Assembly (NCBI GenBank): GCA_964419055.1
Contig: CAYQNU010000005.1
Location: forward strand, 124,001-188,000
DNA length: 64,000 bases
Direction of reading: 5' to 3'
Source of the DNA: CAYQNU01 sp964419055
GTDB taxonomy: Bacteria > Bacteroidota > Bacteroidia > Flavobacteriales_D > Parvicellaceae
The position numbers and the translations under genes were made by a program. Under the pieces are notes generated by a model, which saw nothing but the letters and a program-made list of their open reading frames with translations, had not been told where the DNA came from and searched no databases. This document shows, one piece after another, positions 53,211-63,184 of this stretch. Position 1 is the first letter of the stretch, and each line of letters starts with the position of its first letter.

Positions 53211-54752
53211 ATGTTTAATTCAAAAAATTACATCGATTACCTAAGAGATATTATCATTTCTTTGCCTAAAGAAGATGCAATTGAGTTTGTTCAGCAGTTA
53301 AAAAAAACCAAAAAATCGACCGATAGAAAAGATGTGCAACTGTTTATGTTGCTCAATCAGAAAAAACGCTATAAAGCGAGCGCAATTTGTCAGGAACTAT
53401 ATGGTTCTGACGATAAAATGAATGCATATCATTCAATTCGTAAACGTTTATTTGCTGAATTAGTAGAGTTTATATTCATAAAACGGTATAACAATGATTC
53501 TACCTCTTCCACATCAATTATGGGTCTGATCACCTTGAGTAATTATTTATTAGATAACAATCAAGTGGATGCGGGATGGCATTATTTCCAGAAAGTGGAA
53601 GAAATAGCTTTAAAAAATGAGCAGTTTGATTTGTTAGACAATATTTACAATGCTCAAATAGCACAAGCGCATCAATTGGGTACTCAACCGCTTGAGCCTA
53701 TCATACAAAAGTGGAAGTTAAATAAATCAAGAGCTGAGGAAGATGAGCGTGCAAACATTGCTAATACATTGATTCAATATACACTAAAGAAGTATCGAAC
53801 TGAAGGAAAGTTGGTGGATATACAAGGTGAAATATCCGCTATTATTGAAGAGTATGATTTAAATCAAGCTTTTGTAATGCGTCCTAAATTGACCTATACG
53901 ATGCTTTCGATGATACGAACTATAGCGTTGATTGACAAGCAGTATTTAGATTTTCAAGACTTAATACGAATCAAGTACATTGAGATAAATACTACTGTTG
54001 GATTTAAACCTAAAGACCACATTTATAAACTGCAATTGTTGTATATGTTGAGTCATGTTTGTTACCGTAATCGAAAGTTTGATGAAGCGTTGTCTTACCT
54101 TAAAGAATTAGAAGAAAATTTATTGCTTTACAATCGTCAATATGAAAAAATATTGTCAGATAAAGTAGTGCTTTTACACGCAGCTGTATTGAGTTATCAA
54201 GGTAATTGCTTGAAGTCAATTGAGATTCTTGAGCATCATTTACAAGAGAAAGAAAACACGAATTTGTCCAATCAACTCAATATGCGTTTGAATTTAGTAG
54301 TTTATTATTTTCAATTAAAGGAATTTGGCAAATCGTTGCGAATTTTACGACAATTGGATGCTGCTCACCATGAAAGTTTGCAATTAATGGGTAAAGAATG
54401 GGTAGCGCGCAAGCATTTAATTGAGATTATTGTTCAATATGAAAAGGGGAATACAGATATTGCTTATGGGTTGATAAAAACCATGCGAAAACAACACGAA
54501 CAATTACTTCAATTGCCTATTCATCAACGATCAAGAGTTTTTATAGATTTGATTGAACAGTTCATCGACAAACCATATTGGGTTACCACTCATGAGTTTG
54601 ACAGCTATTTGAATCAAATCCTTGACCGTTGGCCAAAAGAACAAGAAGATTTACAAGCCATGACATTTTATTGTTGGTTGAAATCAAAAATGCTCAAAAA
54701 AGATTATTATCAAGTGTTGGTGGAGACGGTTAATACGAATGAAGATGTATAG
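53211..54752 (+). CDS. Helical-repeat (TPR-like) protein, unknown function
   Basis: 513 residues, all helical, without signal or membrane segment. Repeats of the 34-residue type are suggested at about 270-290 (HVCYRNRKFDEALSYLKELE), 310-330 and 355-380 (VVYYFQLKEFGKSLRILRQL). The N-terminus (YIDYLRDIIISLPKEDAIEF) is not a known domain to me. Seen as a cytoplasmic scaffold of Bacteroidota. 9 bp after the cyclo-ligase, likely in the murF operon. Confidence 0.7.
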   Translation: MFNSKNYIDYLRDIIISLPKEDAIEFVQQLKKTKKSTDRKDVQLFMLLNQKKRYKASAICQELYGSDDKMNAYHSIRKRLFAELVEFIFIKRYNNDSTSSTSIMGLITLSNYLLDNNQVDAGWHYFQKVEEIALKNEQFDLLDNIYNAQIAQAHQLGTQPLEPIIQKWKLNKSRAEEDERANIANTLIQYTLKKYRTEGKLVDIQGEISAIIEEYDLNQAFVMRPKLTYTMLSMIRTIALIDKQYLDFQDLIRIKYIEINTTVGFKPKDHIYKLQLLYMLSHVCYRNRKFDEALSYLKELEENLLLYNRQYEKILSDKVVLLHAAVLSYQGNCLKSIEILEHHLQEKENTNLSNQLNMRLNLVVYYFQLKEFGKSLRILRQLDAAHHESLQLMGKEWVARKHLIEIIVQYEKGNTDIAYGLIKTMRKQHEQLLQLPIHQRSRVFIDLIEQFIDKPYWVTTHEFDSYLNQILDRWPKEQEDLQAMTFYCWLKSKMLKKDYYQVLVETVNTNEDV

Positions 54753-54800
54753 AAATTGAAAGTAATTTTTAATTAAAATGAGTTATACAAAATAAAATGG

Positions 54801-54808
54801 TAAATTTG
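54801..54808 (+). promoter_or_regulatory. TAnnTTTG -7 element of the toxin-antitoxin pair
   Basis: TAAATTTG matches the consensus, 19 bp before the antitoxin ATG. The pair therefore has its own promoter after the helical-repeat gene. Confidence 0.45.
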
Positions 54809-54827
54809 AATCAATATAATTGAGAAA

Positions 54828-55070
54828 ATGAGTAATGCTGAATTAAAACTTAAATTAGAGGTTATCAATAAAATAACTGAACTAAAAGAAACTAGAATCA
54901 TAAATGAGATAAAAAGACTTTTAGATTTTGAGTTAGAAGAGAATATGTTTGAATTATCTAAAAATCAAGTTTTAAGAGTGAACGAAGCTCAAATTGAATA
55001 TAAAAAATCAGAAATATTGTCCGAAGAACAAGCAAATTCAGAAGTCGAAAAATGGCTAAAAGAAAGATAA
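54828..55070 (+). CDS. Antitoxin of a ParE/RelE-type module
   Basis: 80 residues, charged and helical (ELKETRIINEIKRLLDFELE), ending AQIEYKKSEILSEEQANSEV followed by EKWLKER. It overlaps the toxin by 19 bp, the layout of antitoxin-toxin operons. Resembles small Bacteroidota antitoxins that lack an obvious DNA-binding domain. Confidence 0.75.
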   Translation: MSNAELKLKLEVINKITELKETRIINEIKRLLDFELEENMFELSKNQVLRVNEAQIEYKKSEILSEEQANSEVEKWLKER

Positions 55071-55351
55071 TCTGGACAAAAAAAGCCAATATCGAACGCA
55101 TTGAAATATTAGATTATTGGATTAAAAGAAATAAATCGAAAACCTTTAGTATAAAGCTTAATAAATTATTTGAGGAATCTATAAGTCAACTTTCTCAACA
55201 TCCGAATATTGGAAGAAAATCAAGTTTTAAAAATGTGAGAGTGAAAATTTTAAGAGATTATTTCATTTTCTATGAGTTTAATAAAAATGAAATCATCATA
55301 TTATCTCTTTGGGACTGCAGAAGATATGAAAATGAATTTACCACTGTTTAA
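55052..55351 (+). CDS. ParE/RelE-superfamily toxin
   Basis: 99 residues. IIWTKKANIERIEILDYWIK, LSQHPNIGRKSSFKNVRVKI and DYFIFYEFNKNEIIILSLWD then CRRYENEF are the ParE-type pattern, including the C-terminal WD-R arrangement of Bacteroidota members. Acts on gyrase or mRNA depending on subfamily; not told by sequence. Converges with the Nramp gene, 12 bp apart. Confidence 0.82.
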   Translation: MAKRKIIWTKKANIERIEILDYWIKRNKSKTFSIKLNKLFEESISQLSQHPNIGRKSSFKNVRVKILRDYFIFYEFNKNEIIILSLWDCRRYENEFTTV

Positions 55352-55363
55352 TTTCATTTAATA

Positions 55364-56605
55364 TCACATATTCATAATTACATAAACTGCATAAGCACCA
55401 AATCCTACCAAATAAACAATACCCACATAACTCAGCCATTTTAACCAATTTGGTGGTGTATGTTCGCCAATGTGAGATTTTCGCACTAAAATAGTGTTTA
55501 ATATGGCTACAAAAGGTGCTACAATAAAAGATAGCGTAGTGGTAATCAAAACCAACAATTGAAATTCTTGGTCATCAAAACTTTGACAAACCACAAAAGA
55601 GCCAATTACCGTAATGACTAAGGCAATACTATAAATGAAATTTTTATCATCTGTTTTGTTACGCATTACTTCAAAAATTCTAGCTATTGAACGTCCATAA
55701 CCATCAAAAATGGCTATACACGTCCCAAACATTATGCTGAATGCTGCCGATGCAATAATAATGTAGGACCAATTTCCGATAGTTTTGGTATATAAATTAA
55801 CCACATCATTACCAAATGCTCCAGGTGTCTTTGCCATTTCCTGTCCTGTTCCAAAAATGAGGAAGGCACCAATAATTACAAAAAACACTGCTAATACAGC
55901 TGACACCAAATATCCAAAATTAAAATCAAACAGCGTTTCTTTCATTTTGGGATGATAGCCCGTTTCTTTTATTCGTTCTACCGTCCAAAGGCTATTCCAT
56001 GTGCTCAAATCAACAGCGGTTGGCATCCATCCCATAAGGGCAATTAAAAATAAATTATTGAGTGGAAACCAATCAGCTGAAAATAATGATTCTAAACTTT
56101 CTTGGCCATTAAATAATGTAGCTACAAAAGCTATTATGGTTGAGATTAGAAGAACTGAACCAATAATTTTTATTAATTTGTCCAATACACTGAATTTTCC
56201 CATAAATAATAGTGCACCAGATAAAACAAACAATAGGATAGTGGTAGTGGTTAGCGAGTCTAATTGAAACAAATTTTGCAAAAATCCAGCGGTCACTTTA
56301 CCTACTGTGGCAGATACCATAAACATAGTGAGCACAGTAATAATCGAATAACTAATGATAGCCCAATTTCCCAGTTTTTTATAACCATCAATCAATGATG
56401 TTCCCGTAGCATTGGCATAACGCGATCCGTATTCAAAAAAAGGATATTTAAACAAGTTTGCGCAAACAACCACCCAAAGTAAGGATAAACCAAAATTGGC
56501 TCCTGCTTGAGTACTTTGTACCAAATGAGATACACCAATAGCTGTGGACGCAAATAAAATACCCGGTCCTAAGGTTTTTAGAAAATTGGATTTAGAAGTG
56601 GCCAT
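55364..56605 (-). CDS. Nramp-family transporter lacking canonical metal motifs
   Basis: 413 residues from ATG 56605 (an upstream ATG 18 bp away would lie across the probable transcription start), 11 membrane helices. The TM1 region reads GPGILFASTAIGVSHLVQST where canonical Nramps have DPGN, and the TM6 region reads ALMGWMPTAVDLSTWNSLW where MPH is expected. Both metal-binding motifs are thus replaced; such Nramp-related proteins may carry Mg or other substrates. Promoter -7 TATGTTTG at 56621-56628 supports the chosen start. Confidence 0.85.
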   Translation of the reverse strand: MATSKSNFLKTLGPGILFASTAIGVSHLVQSTQAGANFGLSLLWVVVCANLFKYPFFEYGSRYANATGTSLIDGYKKLGNWAIISYSIITVLTMFMVSATVGKVTAGFLQNLFQLDSLTTTTILLFVLSGALLFMGKFSVLDKLIKIIGSVLLISTIIAFVATLFNGQESLESLFSADWFPLNNLFLIALMGWMPTAVDLSTWNSLWTVERIKETGYHPKMKETLFDFNFGYLVSAVLAVFFVIIGAFLIFGTGQEMAKTPGAFGNDVVNLYTKTIGNWSYIIIASAAFSIMFGTCIAIFDGYGRSIARIFEVMRNKTDDKNFIYSIALVITVIGSFVVCQSFDDQEFQLLVLITTTLSFIVAPFVAILNTILVRKSHIGEHTPPNWLKWLSYVGIVYLVGFGAYAVYVIMNM

Positions 56606-56651
56606 CGTATATATTTGATACAAACATACACTTTTTTCAAAAACGGACTAT

Positions 56652-58883
56652 TTATCTCTTTTTAAAGACATATAAAAGCGTTGGTAAAAATAGTAAATCA
56701 CAAATCATAGCAATGAGAAGAGTACAAATAATAATGAGCCCATTGGTGATGTTAAATGAAAAAGAAGAGAAAAATAAGGCACAAAAACTTAGAGATAGTA
56801 TTATTGAAGTTGATAATACGGGGAAAGTAATACTGGCTATATTTTCTAATAAAGATTCTTTTGTTATATTTTTTTGTTCAGATTTAAGTCTGCCTAAAAA
56901 GTAGATGGTGTCATCGAGAGCTATTCCAAAACTAATGCTTAACATCATAGCAATAGCAGGGGTAATATGGTATCCCAAAAGAAACAGGATAGAAATACTT
57001 GCAAAAACAGGTAGAATGTTTACCAACCAAGCAATAAATCCTACTAAAATGGATTGAAAAGTGATGGCCATAATTAAACTAATAATACCAATACTTATAA
57101 ATATTCCATATATAATGGTTTTACTTATATTCATAGTGCTGTAATCTCTTGAGTAACCTGAACCTTGTAAAGAAAATGTTATTTTTTCACATTGGGTTAT
57201 TTCAGCTAAAAAGGATTGTAGACTGTCCAATTGCTGGATGCCTTCACTTGATACTATTTCTTGAGTAAACGCTATTATTTTTAATGATTTCCCGTCTTTA
57301 CTGACGTATTGATGCAACAGATTTGAATCTACATTTTCATTTACTCTCTTTAATCCCAATTTCATCGTTTCAAGATCTTTCGGTAATTGATAAAATTCAG
57401 GATTGCCTTTATTGATGGTTCTGACGTACGTTTTTATAAAATTCGTGTAAGAATTGGTATAGCGATAGCCCAAATCTTGTTTTAGATAATTTTCAATGGT
57501 ATCAAGAAGTAGTATATTTTCTAAATTCAAAACGGAATCTTTCGCAGCGGTTAAGATAATTTCTATTTGTCGAGTTCCCTGAAAATCATCATTAAATTGT
57601 TTGTAGGAAATCTCCAACGGAGATTTTTTTTCTAAATCGTCATAAATAATATAATTGATATTCCAATTTTGAATACTCAAAGTGCCGGTTAATAAGAACA
57701 ACACTAGGAATAAAAGTGTAAGTTTTTTTGGATGTTGAGAAACCAATTGCATGATGAGTGTTTGTGTTTTTTTTACACTCAACAATTTTATTTTTTCGTG
57801 AGGTATAATAGAAAGAAAAGAAGGTGCAATATACCAAGCGGTAAAGAGAGCAAATCCAATACTTAAAATAGCTATGATGCCAAAGTCAAAAATTGTTTTT
57901 ACATCACTCAATAAAAATATGGCAAAACCAATGGCTGTGGTTAGTGAAGTCATAATTAAGGCATAATTAATAGTTTTTAAAGAACTGTTTATGCGTTTAT
58001 TCACATCTTCAATGTGGCTGTTTTCTTTGTAAATATGCAGAATATGATTTAAATCAGTTACAGAAAGGATAGCAATTAATGTTGGAATAACTGCTGTCAT
58101 AATATTGAATTCTACATCCAATAGCCAAATGAATAAGATGGATGCATTTACATTAATTCCTACCATCCAACCTATAAAAATTATTACTTGAAAAGAACGG
58201 AAAAACACCCAAAAAGCCGCCATAATAATTATGAACCCATACAAAGCTAATCTAAAAATATCTTTTTCAACGCGCGTTTTTATCTCGTTGTCAAAAACAG
58301 AATTTCCTATAACTTTCGCATTTTTAAATCCAAAATAATTGGCCGTATTTTCAATTTGTGTTGTTAACGAATCGTGGTATTCAACATTATTTGGAAGAGT
58401 TATAAAGATATTCGTTAAAGACCAATTATCATTAATAAATAGAGGAGTGAGGTCGCTAAAACGGCTGGCATAATTCCAATCTGAACTGTCTAAATGTGAT
58501 TTATCTAAATTAATAATCGGTTTAAAGAATAAACTACTTCCAACTAATTTGGGTGTTTTGATGGCCACTATTGATAATACAGTATCAAAATAAGATTTTG
58601 ACAATAATGAATCCGTTAATAGTTGAATGTTTTGAAGTTTTTCCTTTGATTGGAACCCTAGCTTTTTATCTTCCCGAATGGTTAAGATAAGAATTTTAGG
58701 TGGATTTTCAAAACTAGAATTAATTTTTTGTTTTTTTTGAGTTTGATCTTCCGTTTCTACAAACAGTTCTTTTACATCGTTTTGGATAGGTATAAAGGGT
58801 AATACAATTGAACCTAATATAACCACCAATAAGCTAAATAAAATGGCCACTAACTTTTTTGGTGATTGTATTTTCCTTTTCAT
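56652..58883 (-). CDS. RND-superfamily (MMPL-like) membrane protein
   Basis: 743 residues with 12 predicted helices in two halves, each with a large periplasmic loop. IPIQNDVKELFVETEDQTQK after TM1 and repeated membrane blocks IATVIPTLIAILSVTDLNHI-like (about 265-285) and MMLSISFGIALDDTIYFLGR (about 645-665) show the internal duplication of MMPL/HpnN-like exporters. Asp in both blocks may carry the proton path. Lipid or hydrophobic cargo is likely for the family; not known here. No adaptor partner nearby. Confidence 0.82.
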   Translation of the reverse strand: MKRKIQSPKKLVAILFSLLVVILGSIVLPFIPIQNDVKELFVETEDQTQKKQKINSSFENPPKILILTIREDKKLGFQSKEKLQNIQLLTDSLLSKSYFDTVLSIVAIKTPKLVGSSLFFKPIINLDKSHLDSSDWNYASRFSDLTPLFINDNWSLTNIFITLPNNVEYHDSLTTQIENTANYFGFKNAKVIGNSVFDNEIKTRVEKDIFRLALYGFIIIMAAFWVFFRSFQVIIFIGWMVGINVNASILFIWLLDVEFNIMTAVIPTLIAILSVTDLNHILHIYKENSHIEDVNKRINSSLKTINYALIMTSLTTAIGFAIFLLSDVKTIFDFGIIAILSIGFALFTAWYIAPSFLSIIPHEKIKLLSVKKTQTLIMQLVSQHPKKLTLLFLVLFLLTGTLSIQNWNINYIIYDDLEKKSPLEISYKQFNDDFQGTRQIEIILTAAKDSVLNLENILLLDTIENYLKQDLGYRYTNSYTNFIKTYVRTINKGNPEFYQLPKDLETMKLGLKRVNENVDSNLLHQYVSKDGKSLKIIAFTQEIVSSEGIQQLDSLQSFLAEITQCEKITFSLQGSGYSRDYSTMNISKTIIYGIFISIGIISLIMAITFQSILVGFIAWLVNILPVFASISILFLLGYHITPAIAMMLSISFGIALDDTIYFLGRLKSEQKNITKESLLENIASITFPVLSTSIILSLSFCALFFSSFSFNITNGLIIICTLLIAMICDLLFLPTLLYVFKKR

Positions 58884-58996
58884 TTACGCTTTTATTCTCT
58901 ACTTAAGTATTACTTAACAAATAAGATGTGCGTAGGTTTACAAATTGCTGGTATAAAATTGCTAAACTTCTTATAATTGATGGAAATGTTGAATAA

Positions 58997-59434
58997 TTAA
59001 CAGTTGATTTTATTCAATAATTGTAAGATAAAAACATTGTTAAGTTCAGCGGCTTCATAGGGGTTTATATCTTTGGCATAGGTCCAATTGTTCATTTTGA
59101 AGTCGTAACTTCCGCTAATGGATACCACAAAAGAATCAGAATCCTTTGCTGAAAACCAAATTAAATACTTGCTGTTTTCTTGTTCTATGAAAATGGTCCA
59201 ATGTGTTAAAAAGTCATATCCTTTTTCATCCCAATTAACCAAATGTACTAAAGAATAGGGAACAGCTAATTTAGGAGTTTTAACTAAGGAATCAATTTCA
59301 TGAATAGCTACTTCTTTTGTGCAAGAAATGTAATATTCTTTTAATGCACCGAGTGTTCCAGCAGAGAATTCATGAACAATGTTTTCACATGAGAGCAGTA
59401 AAAAGATGGAAAACGTTATTAGGAAAATTTTCAT
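58997..59434 (-). CDS. Small lipoprotein of unknown function
   Basis: 145 residues. Signal peptide with lipobox LLSC at Cys16. Mature part mixed (HWTIFIEQENSKYLIWFSAK, SGSYDFKMNNWTYAKDINPY) and ends in LLNKINC. No family recognised. Alone on the strand. Confidence 0.6.
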   Translation of the reverse strand: MKIFLITFSIFLLLSCENIVHEFSAGTLGALKEYYISCTKEVAIHEIDSLVKTPKLAVPYSLVHLVNWDEKGYDFLTHWTIFIEQENSKYLIWFSAKDSDSFVVSISGSYDFKMNNWTYAKDINPYEAAELNNVFILQLLNKINC

Positions 59435-59500
59435 AGATATTCAAAATTACTAAATTAAGTTCTTTTCAATGTATTTTATTGTGAAATGTAAAAACAATAA

Positions 59501-59534
59501 AAATCCCATAACAAACTGTGTTGTTATGGGATTT
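59501..59534 (-). terminator. Terminator of the surface-protein gene
   Basis: A perfect 14-bp hairpin: AAATCCCATAACAA (59501-59514), loop ACTGTG, and TTGTTATGGGATTT (59521-59534). Ends 27 bp downstream of the stop of the gene at 59561-60607. Confidence 0.85.
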
Positions 59535-59560
59535 ACACGCATAATATTTTCCTTTAGCTC

Positions 59561-60607
59561 TTAAATATGTTTTGATTTGAATTTGTTTCCAACCTTATTC
59601 CAATTTTCAATAACTGAGTTTCGCTCATTGTTGAAGGTTTCATTATTTGTATTATAAATAGGAATGCTTTTGTTATAGTCATTAACCGCTTTATTAAAGG
59701 AGTTGACAGCTTCTTCGGTTCGGTCTTTTTTAGCTAATCCTTCAAATGTTTTTTGACTTTTTTCAAAATGTTCTTTTTTCAAAAAGAAATCAATAATAAT
59801 GGGAACACTTTTTTCACATTCTTTAATGTAGAAGTTTAACACTTGTTTACAAGCTTCCTTTAAACTATTGTCACCATCAAAAGCTTCAACTTTGTTCAAT
59901 TTTTCTAAACCTTCTTTAGCCGTGGCAATCAATGAATTTTTATTTTGTTCAATAGCGTTTAAATCGATTCTGTTCACAGCATCTAACAAATAAGCTTCTT
60001 GTTTGAAGCTTTTGAAAAATATTAAAAACACTTGATTGTAGTTTTCCCACATTCTATCTGCTTGGATTAGCTTTTTAGTTAATTTTTGTTCTTCACCTTC
60101 TACAATAGTAATATTATGCTTTTTAGCAAATTCAGTAAACTTAACATTCAATCCATCTGAAGCTTCTTTTTGTTTTTCTCCCGCTTTGTCCAAAACAGCC
60201 AAATACGCCTCCATTGCATCATAGGATTCTTCTGCCACAGCTTCTAAATCGACAACTTTTGCATAGTCATTATTTAATACATCTAGATTCAATTGTAAAT
60301 ATTCCAAAACGGCATCACGATAAGTTGCATCTTCTTTATATGCTGGCATACCCTTCAATTTTGTTATAGCTGCACGATATTCATTTATTAAATCGGTTCT
60401 GCTTTTATCAATTTTTTTTGCACTTTTATCCTGAGCTACTGAACTGGTGTAACTCCACATCTTTTTACTGATTTCAGTGTAGATTATTTGAATGGAATTT
60501 AAATAAGCAACTGGATCAGAAGTTGATTGAGCGGTTACCGAAATACCACCAGCTTTAAATAAGACTAAGAAAATGGTTAACGACCAATAAAAATTTACTT
60601 TTTTCAT
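59561..60607 (-). CDS. Secreted helical protein, LIC11966-like surface protein
   Basis: 348 residues, signal peptide ending SVTAQ near 26, then an all-helical protein with Lys/Glu-rich segments (DLINEYRAAITKLKGMPAYK, YRDAVLEYLQLNLDVLNNDY). It resembles the LIC11966 family of helical surface proteins seen in Bacteroidota, a name without function. Lies 12 bp downstream of the Prc-type protease on the same strand. Confidence 0.6.
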   Translation of the reverse strand: MKKVNFYWSLTIFLVLFKAGGISVTAQSTSDPVAYLNSIQIIYTEISKKMWSYTSSVAQDKSAKKIDKSRTDLINEYRAAITKLKGMPAYKEDATYRDAVLEYLQLNLDVLNNDYAKVVDLEAVAEESYDAMEAYLAVLDKAGEKQKEASDGLNVKFTEFAKKHNITIVEGEEQKLTKKLIQADRMWENYNQVFLIFFKSFKQEAYLLDAVNRIDLNAIEQNKNSLIATAKEGLEKLNKVEAFDGDNSLKEACKQVLNFYIKECEKSVPIIIDFFLKKEHFEKSQKTFEGLAKKDRTEEAVNSFNKAVNDYNKSIPIYNTNNETFNNERNSVIENWNKVGNKFKSKHI

Positions 60608-60619
60608 TTTATTTATTAT

Positions 60620-62725
60620 TTATTTTTTATTAAGAATTTGAATATAATCAATTAAAATATGACACGATTCAACTATTTGAATATCAGTGGCAATACTGTT
60701 TTTTATACTTTCATTAGTTAATTTATAATCTTCATTTCCCATTTCCAGAAGACTACTATCGTATTTGTGGTTCGTAACGTTAATTTTATTGGAATGGTAA
60801 GAGGACAATTCATATAAATTGACAATATCATTCGATTGTTTTGTGTAGAATTGTTGAAAATCACTTACGGTCAACTTCAAGGTTACTTCCTTTTCTTCAT
60901 CAGCAATTTTCTTTTCGACTATTTTTTTTGAAGCCACGTAAATAGAATCTTTACTTAAACGTTGTGAACTTAATTCATTCAATTCAGCAATGGGTAACGA
61001 AGATTGGGCAATAAAATTTACTTTCTTGACAATCGAATCGTTTTTAAACGCATTTTTATAGTCACTTTCCTGTGGCATATAGGAATCCCAAACATCAACC
61101 AAAGTAATATCTGGAACAACACCTTTATTTTGATGAGAATTTTCTTTAATTCGATAAAGTTTTCCATTCGTAACTTTTACAAAACCTGTTTGCTCTGTAT
61201 TGTCCAAAACGGGCACTACTACTTGGCTTGTTCCTTTGCCAAAAGTTGTATTACCTATAATAATCGCTCTATTGTAATCTTGCAAAGCTGCTGCTAAAAA
61301 TTCAGATGCAGAAGCACTCACTCCATTAACCATTACAGCTAATGGTCCGGAATAGGCAACTCCTCTGTTCATATCTTTATATAAAAATGGGGGAGTGTCT
61401 TTACCTATACCAACAGCTAATGGACCAATATCAATGAAGATACCAATAAAATTGATGGCTTCATATAATGATCCACCACCGTTATATCTCAAATCTAAAC
61501 ACAAACCATCAATACCATTCATATTCAGTTTCAATATTTCCTTTGCAACATCATTTGCACAGCCAGCTTCTTCATATCCTTCCCATTGTGTATAGAAAGA
61601 AGGGATAGAGATATAACCTATTTTTTTGTCTGAAACTTCTAATACAAAACTCTTTATAACATTATCTTCAACGAGTTCTTTTTCTTTAGGCAATACAATG
61701 GAAACAAGTTTACCACTTTGTTTGCGAACTTCTAATTCAATTTGGGAGACATCATTAGCGAATAATTGTTTTTCTATTTCATAAATGGAAGTGCATTCTA
61801 AACTTATTTCTTTTTCATTAATTTTTATAGATATCACCTTGTCTTTAGGGTGTAGCATACTCGATTTCCAAGCAGTGCTTCCAGGAGTTACAGAATACAA
61901 AACAATTTCACCATTATTATTTTCTGTAAATTCTACACCATAACTATAGTTTTCTTTTGATAAGGATTGTTCAAATAAATTGTTTTCAGACATACTGAAA
62001 TAACTGGTGTGAGGATCATATGAAGTGGCCAATGCGTCTAAAAAGGTATCCCAAACATAGGCTTTAAAGGCTTCTTTATCTTTTGAAATAAAGGAAGATA
62101 GTTTACATTTTTCTCTTGAAATAACTGTTTTGGTTATGGTGTTTATGTAATAATTTGTTGAATCTTCCTTTAATTTACCATCCGTAGAATAGGCGTCAAA
62201 TACGGCATAAAGCACATCATAACCAATAATTTTTTCCCATCTACTCACCAAATCTTTAATACTAGCAGCTCTAGGTGTTGGCAAACCTCCAAACCTAACT
62301 GAGTTATGTCCATCTAACAATTTAGTCAGATTAATTTTGTTAAGAATAGAATCTGCTCGAACTATTTTATCGTAATAGAGATTACTGGTTAGATTAACAA
62401 ATTCACACGCTCCATTTAAATCATCAAATAAAGTAGCTTTATATTGTTCCAATTGTTGTAATTCAACTGATGTAAAATATTTTTTTCGAGGGTCAATGTA
62501 TTCAATGAAATTGTCGAAAATATAGGAAGAAAAATCGGCATTTTTTTCTTTAGGAGCAATATGAATACTTTCGATTTTTGAAATTACAGATTTTGCGTAG
62601 TCACAATTGGCAAATGTTTTTTTATGAAAAACAAAAAGGCTTATCGTAAGAAAAAAATAGGATATTTTAGATGAAAGTGATATAGTGCCAAATTTAATTC
62701 TGCGAAAATAACATATTATTTTCAA
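60620..62725 (-). CDS. Prc/Tsp-type carboxy-terminal processing protease (S41)
   Basis: 701 residues. Probable start is TTG; ISYFFLTISLFVFHKKTFAN (about 21-40) is the signal. N-terminal helical domain with FIEYIDPRKKYFT near 73-85, a PDZ domain (about 260-345, YGVEFTENNNGEIVLYSVTP), and the S41 core with LCLDLRYNGGGSLYEA, GVSASASEFLAAALQD (catalytic Ser within 470-474) and TTFGKGTSQ (Lys497). Periplasmic tail-specific protease. Confidence 0.92.
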   Translation of the reverse strand: MKIICYFRRIKFGTISLSSKISYFFLTISLFVFHKKTFANCDYAKSVISKIESIHIAPKEKNADFSSYIFDNFIEYIDPRKKYFTSVELQQLEQYKATLFDDLNGACEFVNLTSNLYYDKIVRADSILNKINLTKLLDGHNSVRFGGLPTPRAASIKDLVSRWEKIIGYDVLYAVFDAYSTDGKLKEDSTNYYINTITKTVISREKCKLSSFISKDKEAFKAYVWDTFLDALATSYDPHTSYFSMSENNLFEQSLSKENYSYGVEFTENNNGEIVLYSVTPGSTAWKSSMLHPKDKVISIKINEKEISLECTSIYEIEKQLFANDVSQIELEVRKQSGKLVSIVLPKEKELVEDNVIKSFVLEVSDKKIGYISIPSFYTQWEGYEEAGCANDVAKEILKLNMNGIDGLCLDLRYNGGGSLYEAINFIGIFIDIGPLAVGIGKDTPPFLYKDMNRGVAYSGPLAVMVNGVSASASEFLAAALQDYNRAIIIGNTTFGKGTSQVVVPVLDNTEQTGFVKVTNGKLYRIKENSHQNKGVVPDITLVDVWDSYMPQESDYKNAFKNDSIVKKVNFIAQSSLPIAELNELSSQRLSKDSIYVASKKIVEKKIADEEKEVTLKLTVSDFQQFYTKQSNDIVNLYELSSYHSNKINVTNHKYDSSLLEMGNEDYKLTNESIKNSIATDIQIVESCHILIDYIQILNKK

Positions 62726-62767
62726 TTTTCCAAAACTCTGAAATGGCTTTCGAATGAATAAAACAAT

Positions 62768-63169
62768 TTATTTTCTATAAAAGCTTTTCAATTTACTATG
62801 CCAAAGTAACATTCCAACAGGATAATAAGATAAAAATAAGTAAATAATAAACCAACTTAAGTCTGATTGCATTGAAGTGTATATTAGCCCAATTAATAAA
62901 TATAACAGGCTTACAACTGTATTCATTAAATACATTTTTTTTGTGTATTGAATTTTATTCGGGTACAATTCTGTGTAATAATTGTTTAATAAGGCAAATA
63001 TAATTACCACTGGAATAGAGAATAAAAAAGAAAAGAGCATATATAATGCGGATAGTATCAAAAGATCAAGATCGAATTTACCTTCAAAAATAGCAAAAAA
63101 TAAACTATTTAATAGACTTCCTGTAATTATTGTAACCAACCATAAACCAACAATTTGTTTATTATCCAT
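62768..63169 (-). CDS. Small membrane protein, unknown
   Basis: 133 residues with four predicted helices (about 10-27, 36-58, 81-101, 107-124). Basic C-terminus HSKLKSFYRK. No family recognised. Upstream of the protease on the same strand, 42 bp from its start. Confidence 0.6.
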   Translation of the reverse strand: MDNKQIVGLWLVTIITGSLLNSLFFAIFEGKFDLDLLILSALYMLFSFLFSIPVVIIFALLNNYYTELYPNKIQYTKKMYLMNTVVSLLYLLIGLIYTSMQSDLSWFIIYLFLSYYPVGMLLWHSKLKSFYRK

Positions 63170-63184
63170 ATACCTTGTTGCTTT

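Noticed and set aside
54828..55351. Toxin-antitoxin pair as evidence of a mobile island at the right side
   Set aside because: No repeats, recombinase or att-like sequences flank it; such pairs also occur singly in chromosomes.
56652..58883. Second metal-efflux RND pump
   Set aside because: Length, two-fold repeat and lack of adaptor or metal motifs place it with MMPL/HpnN-like proteins, not CzcA.
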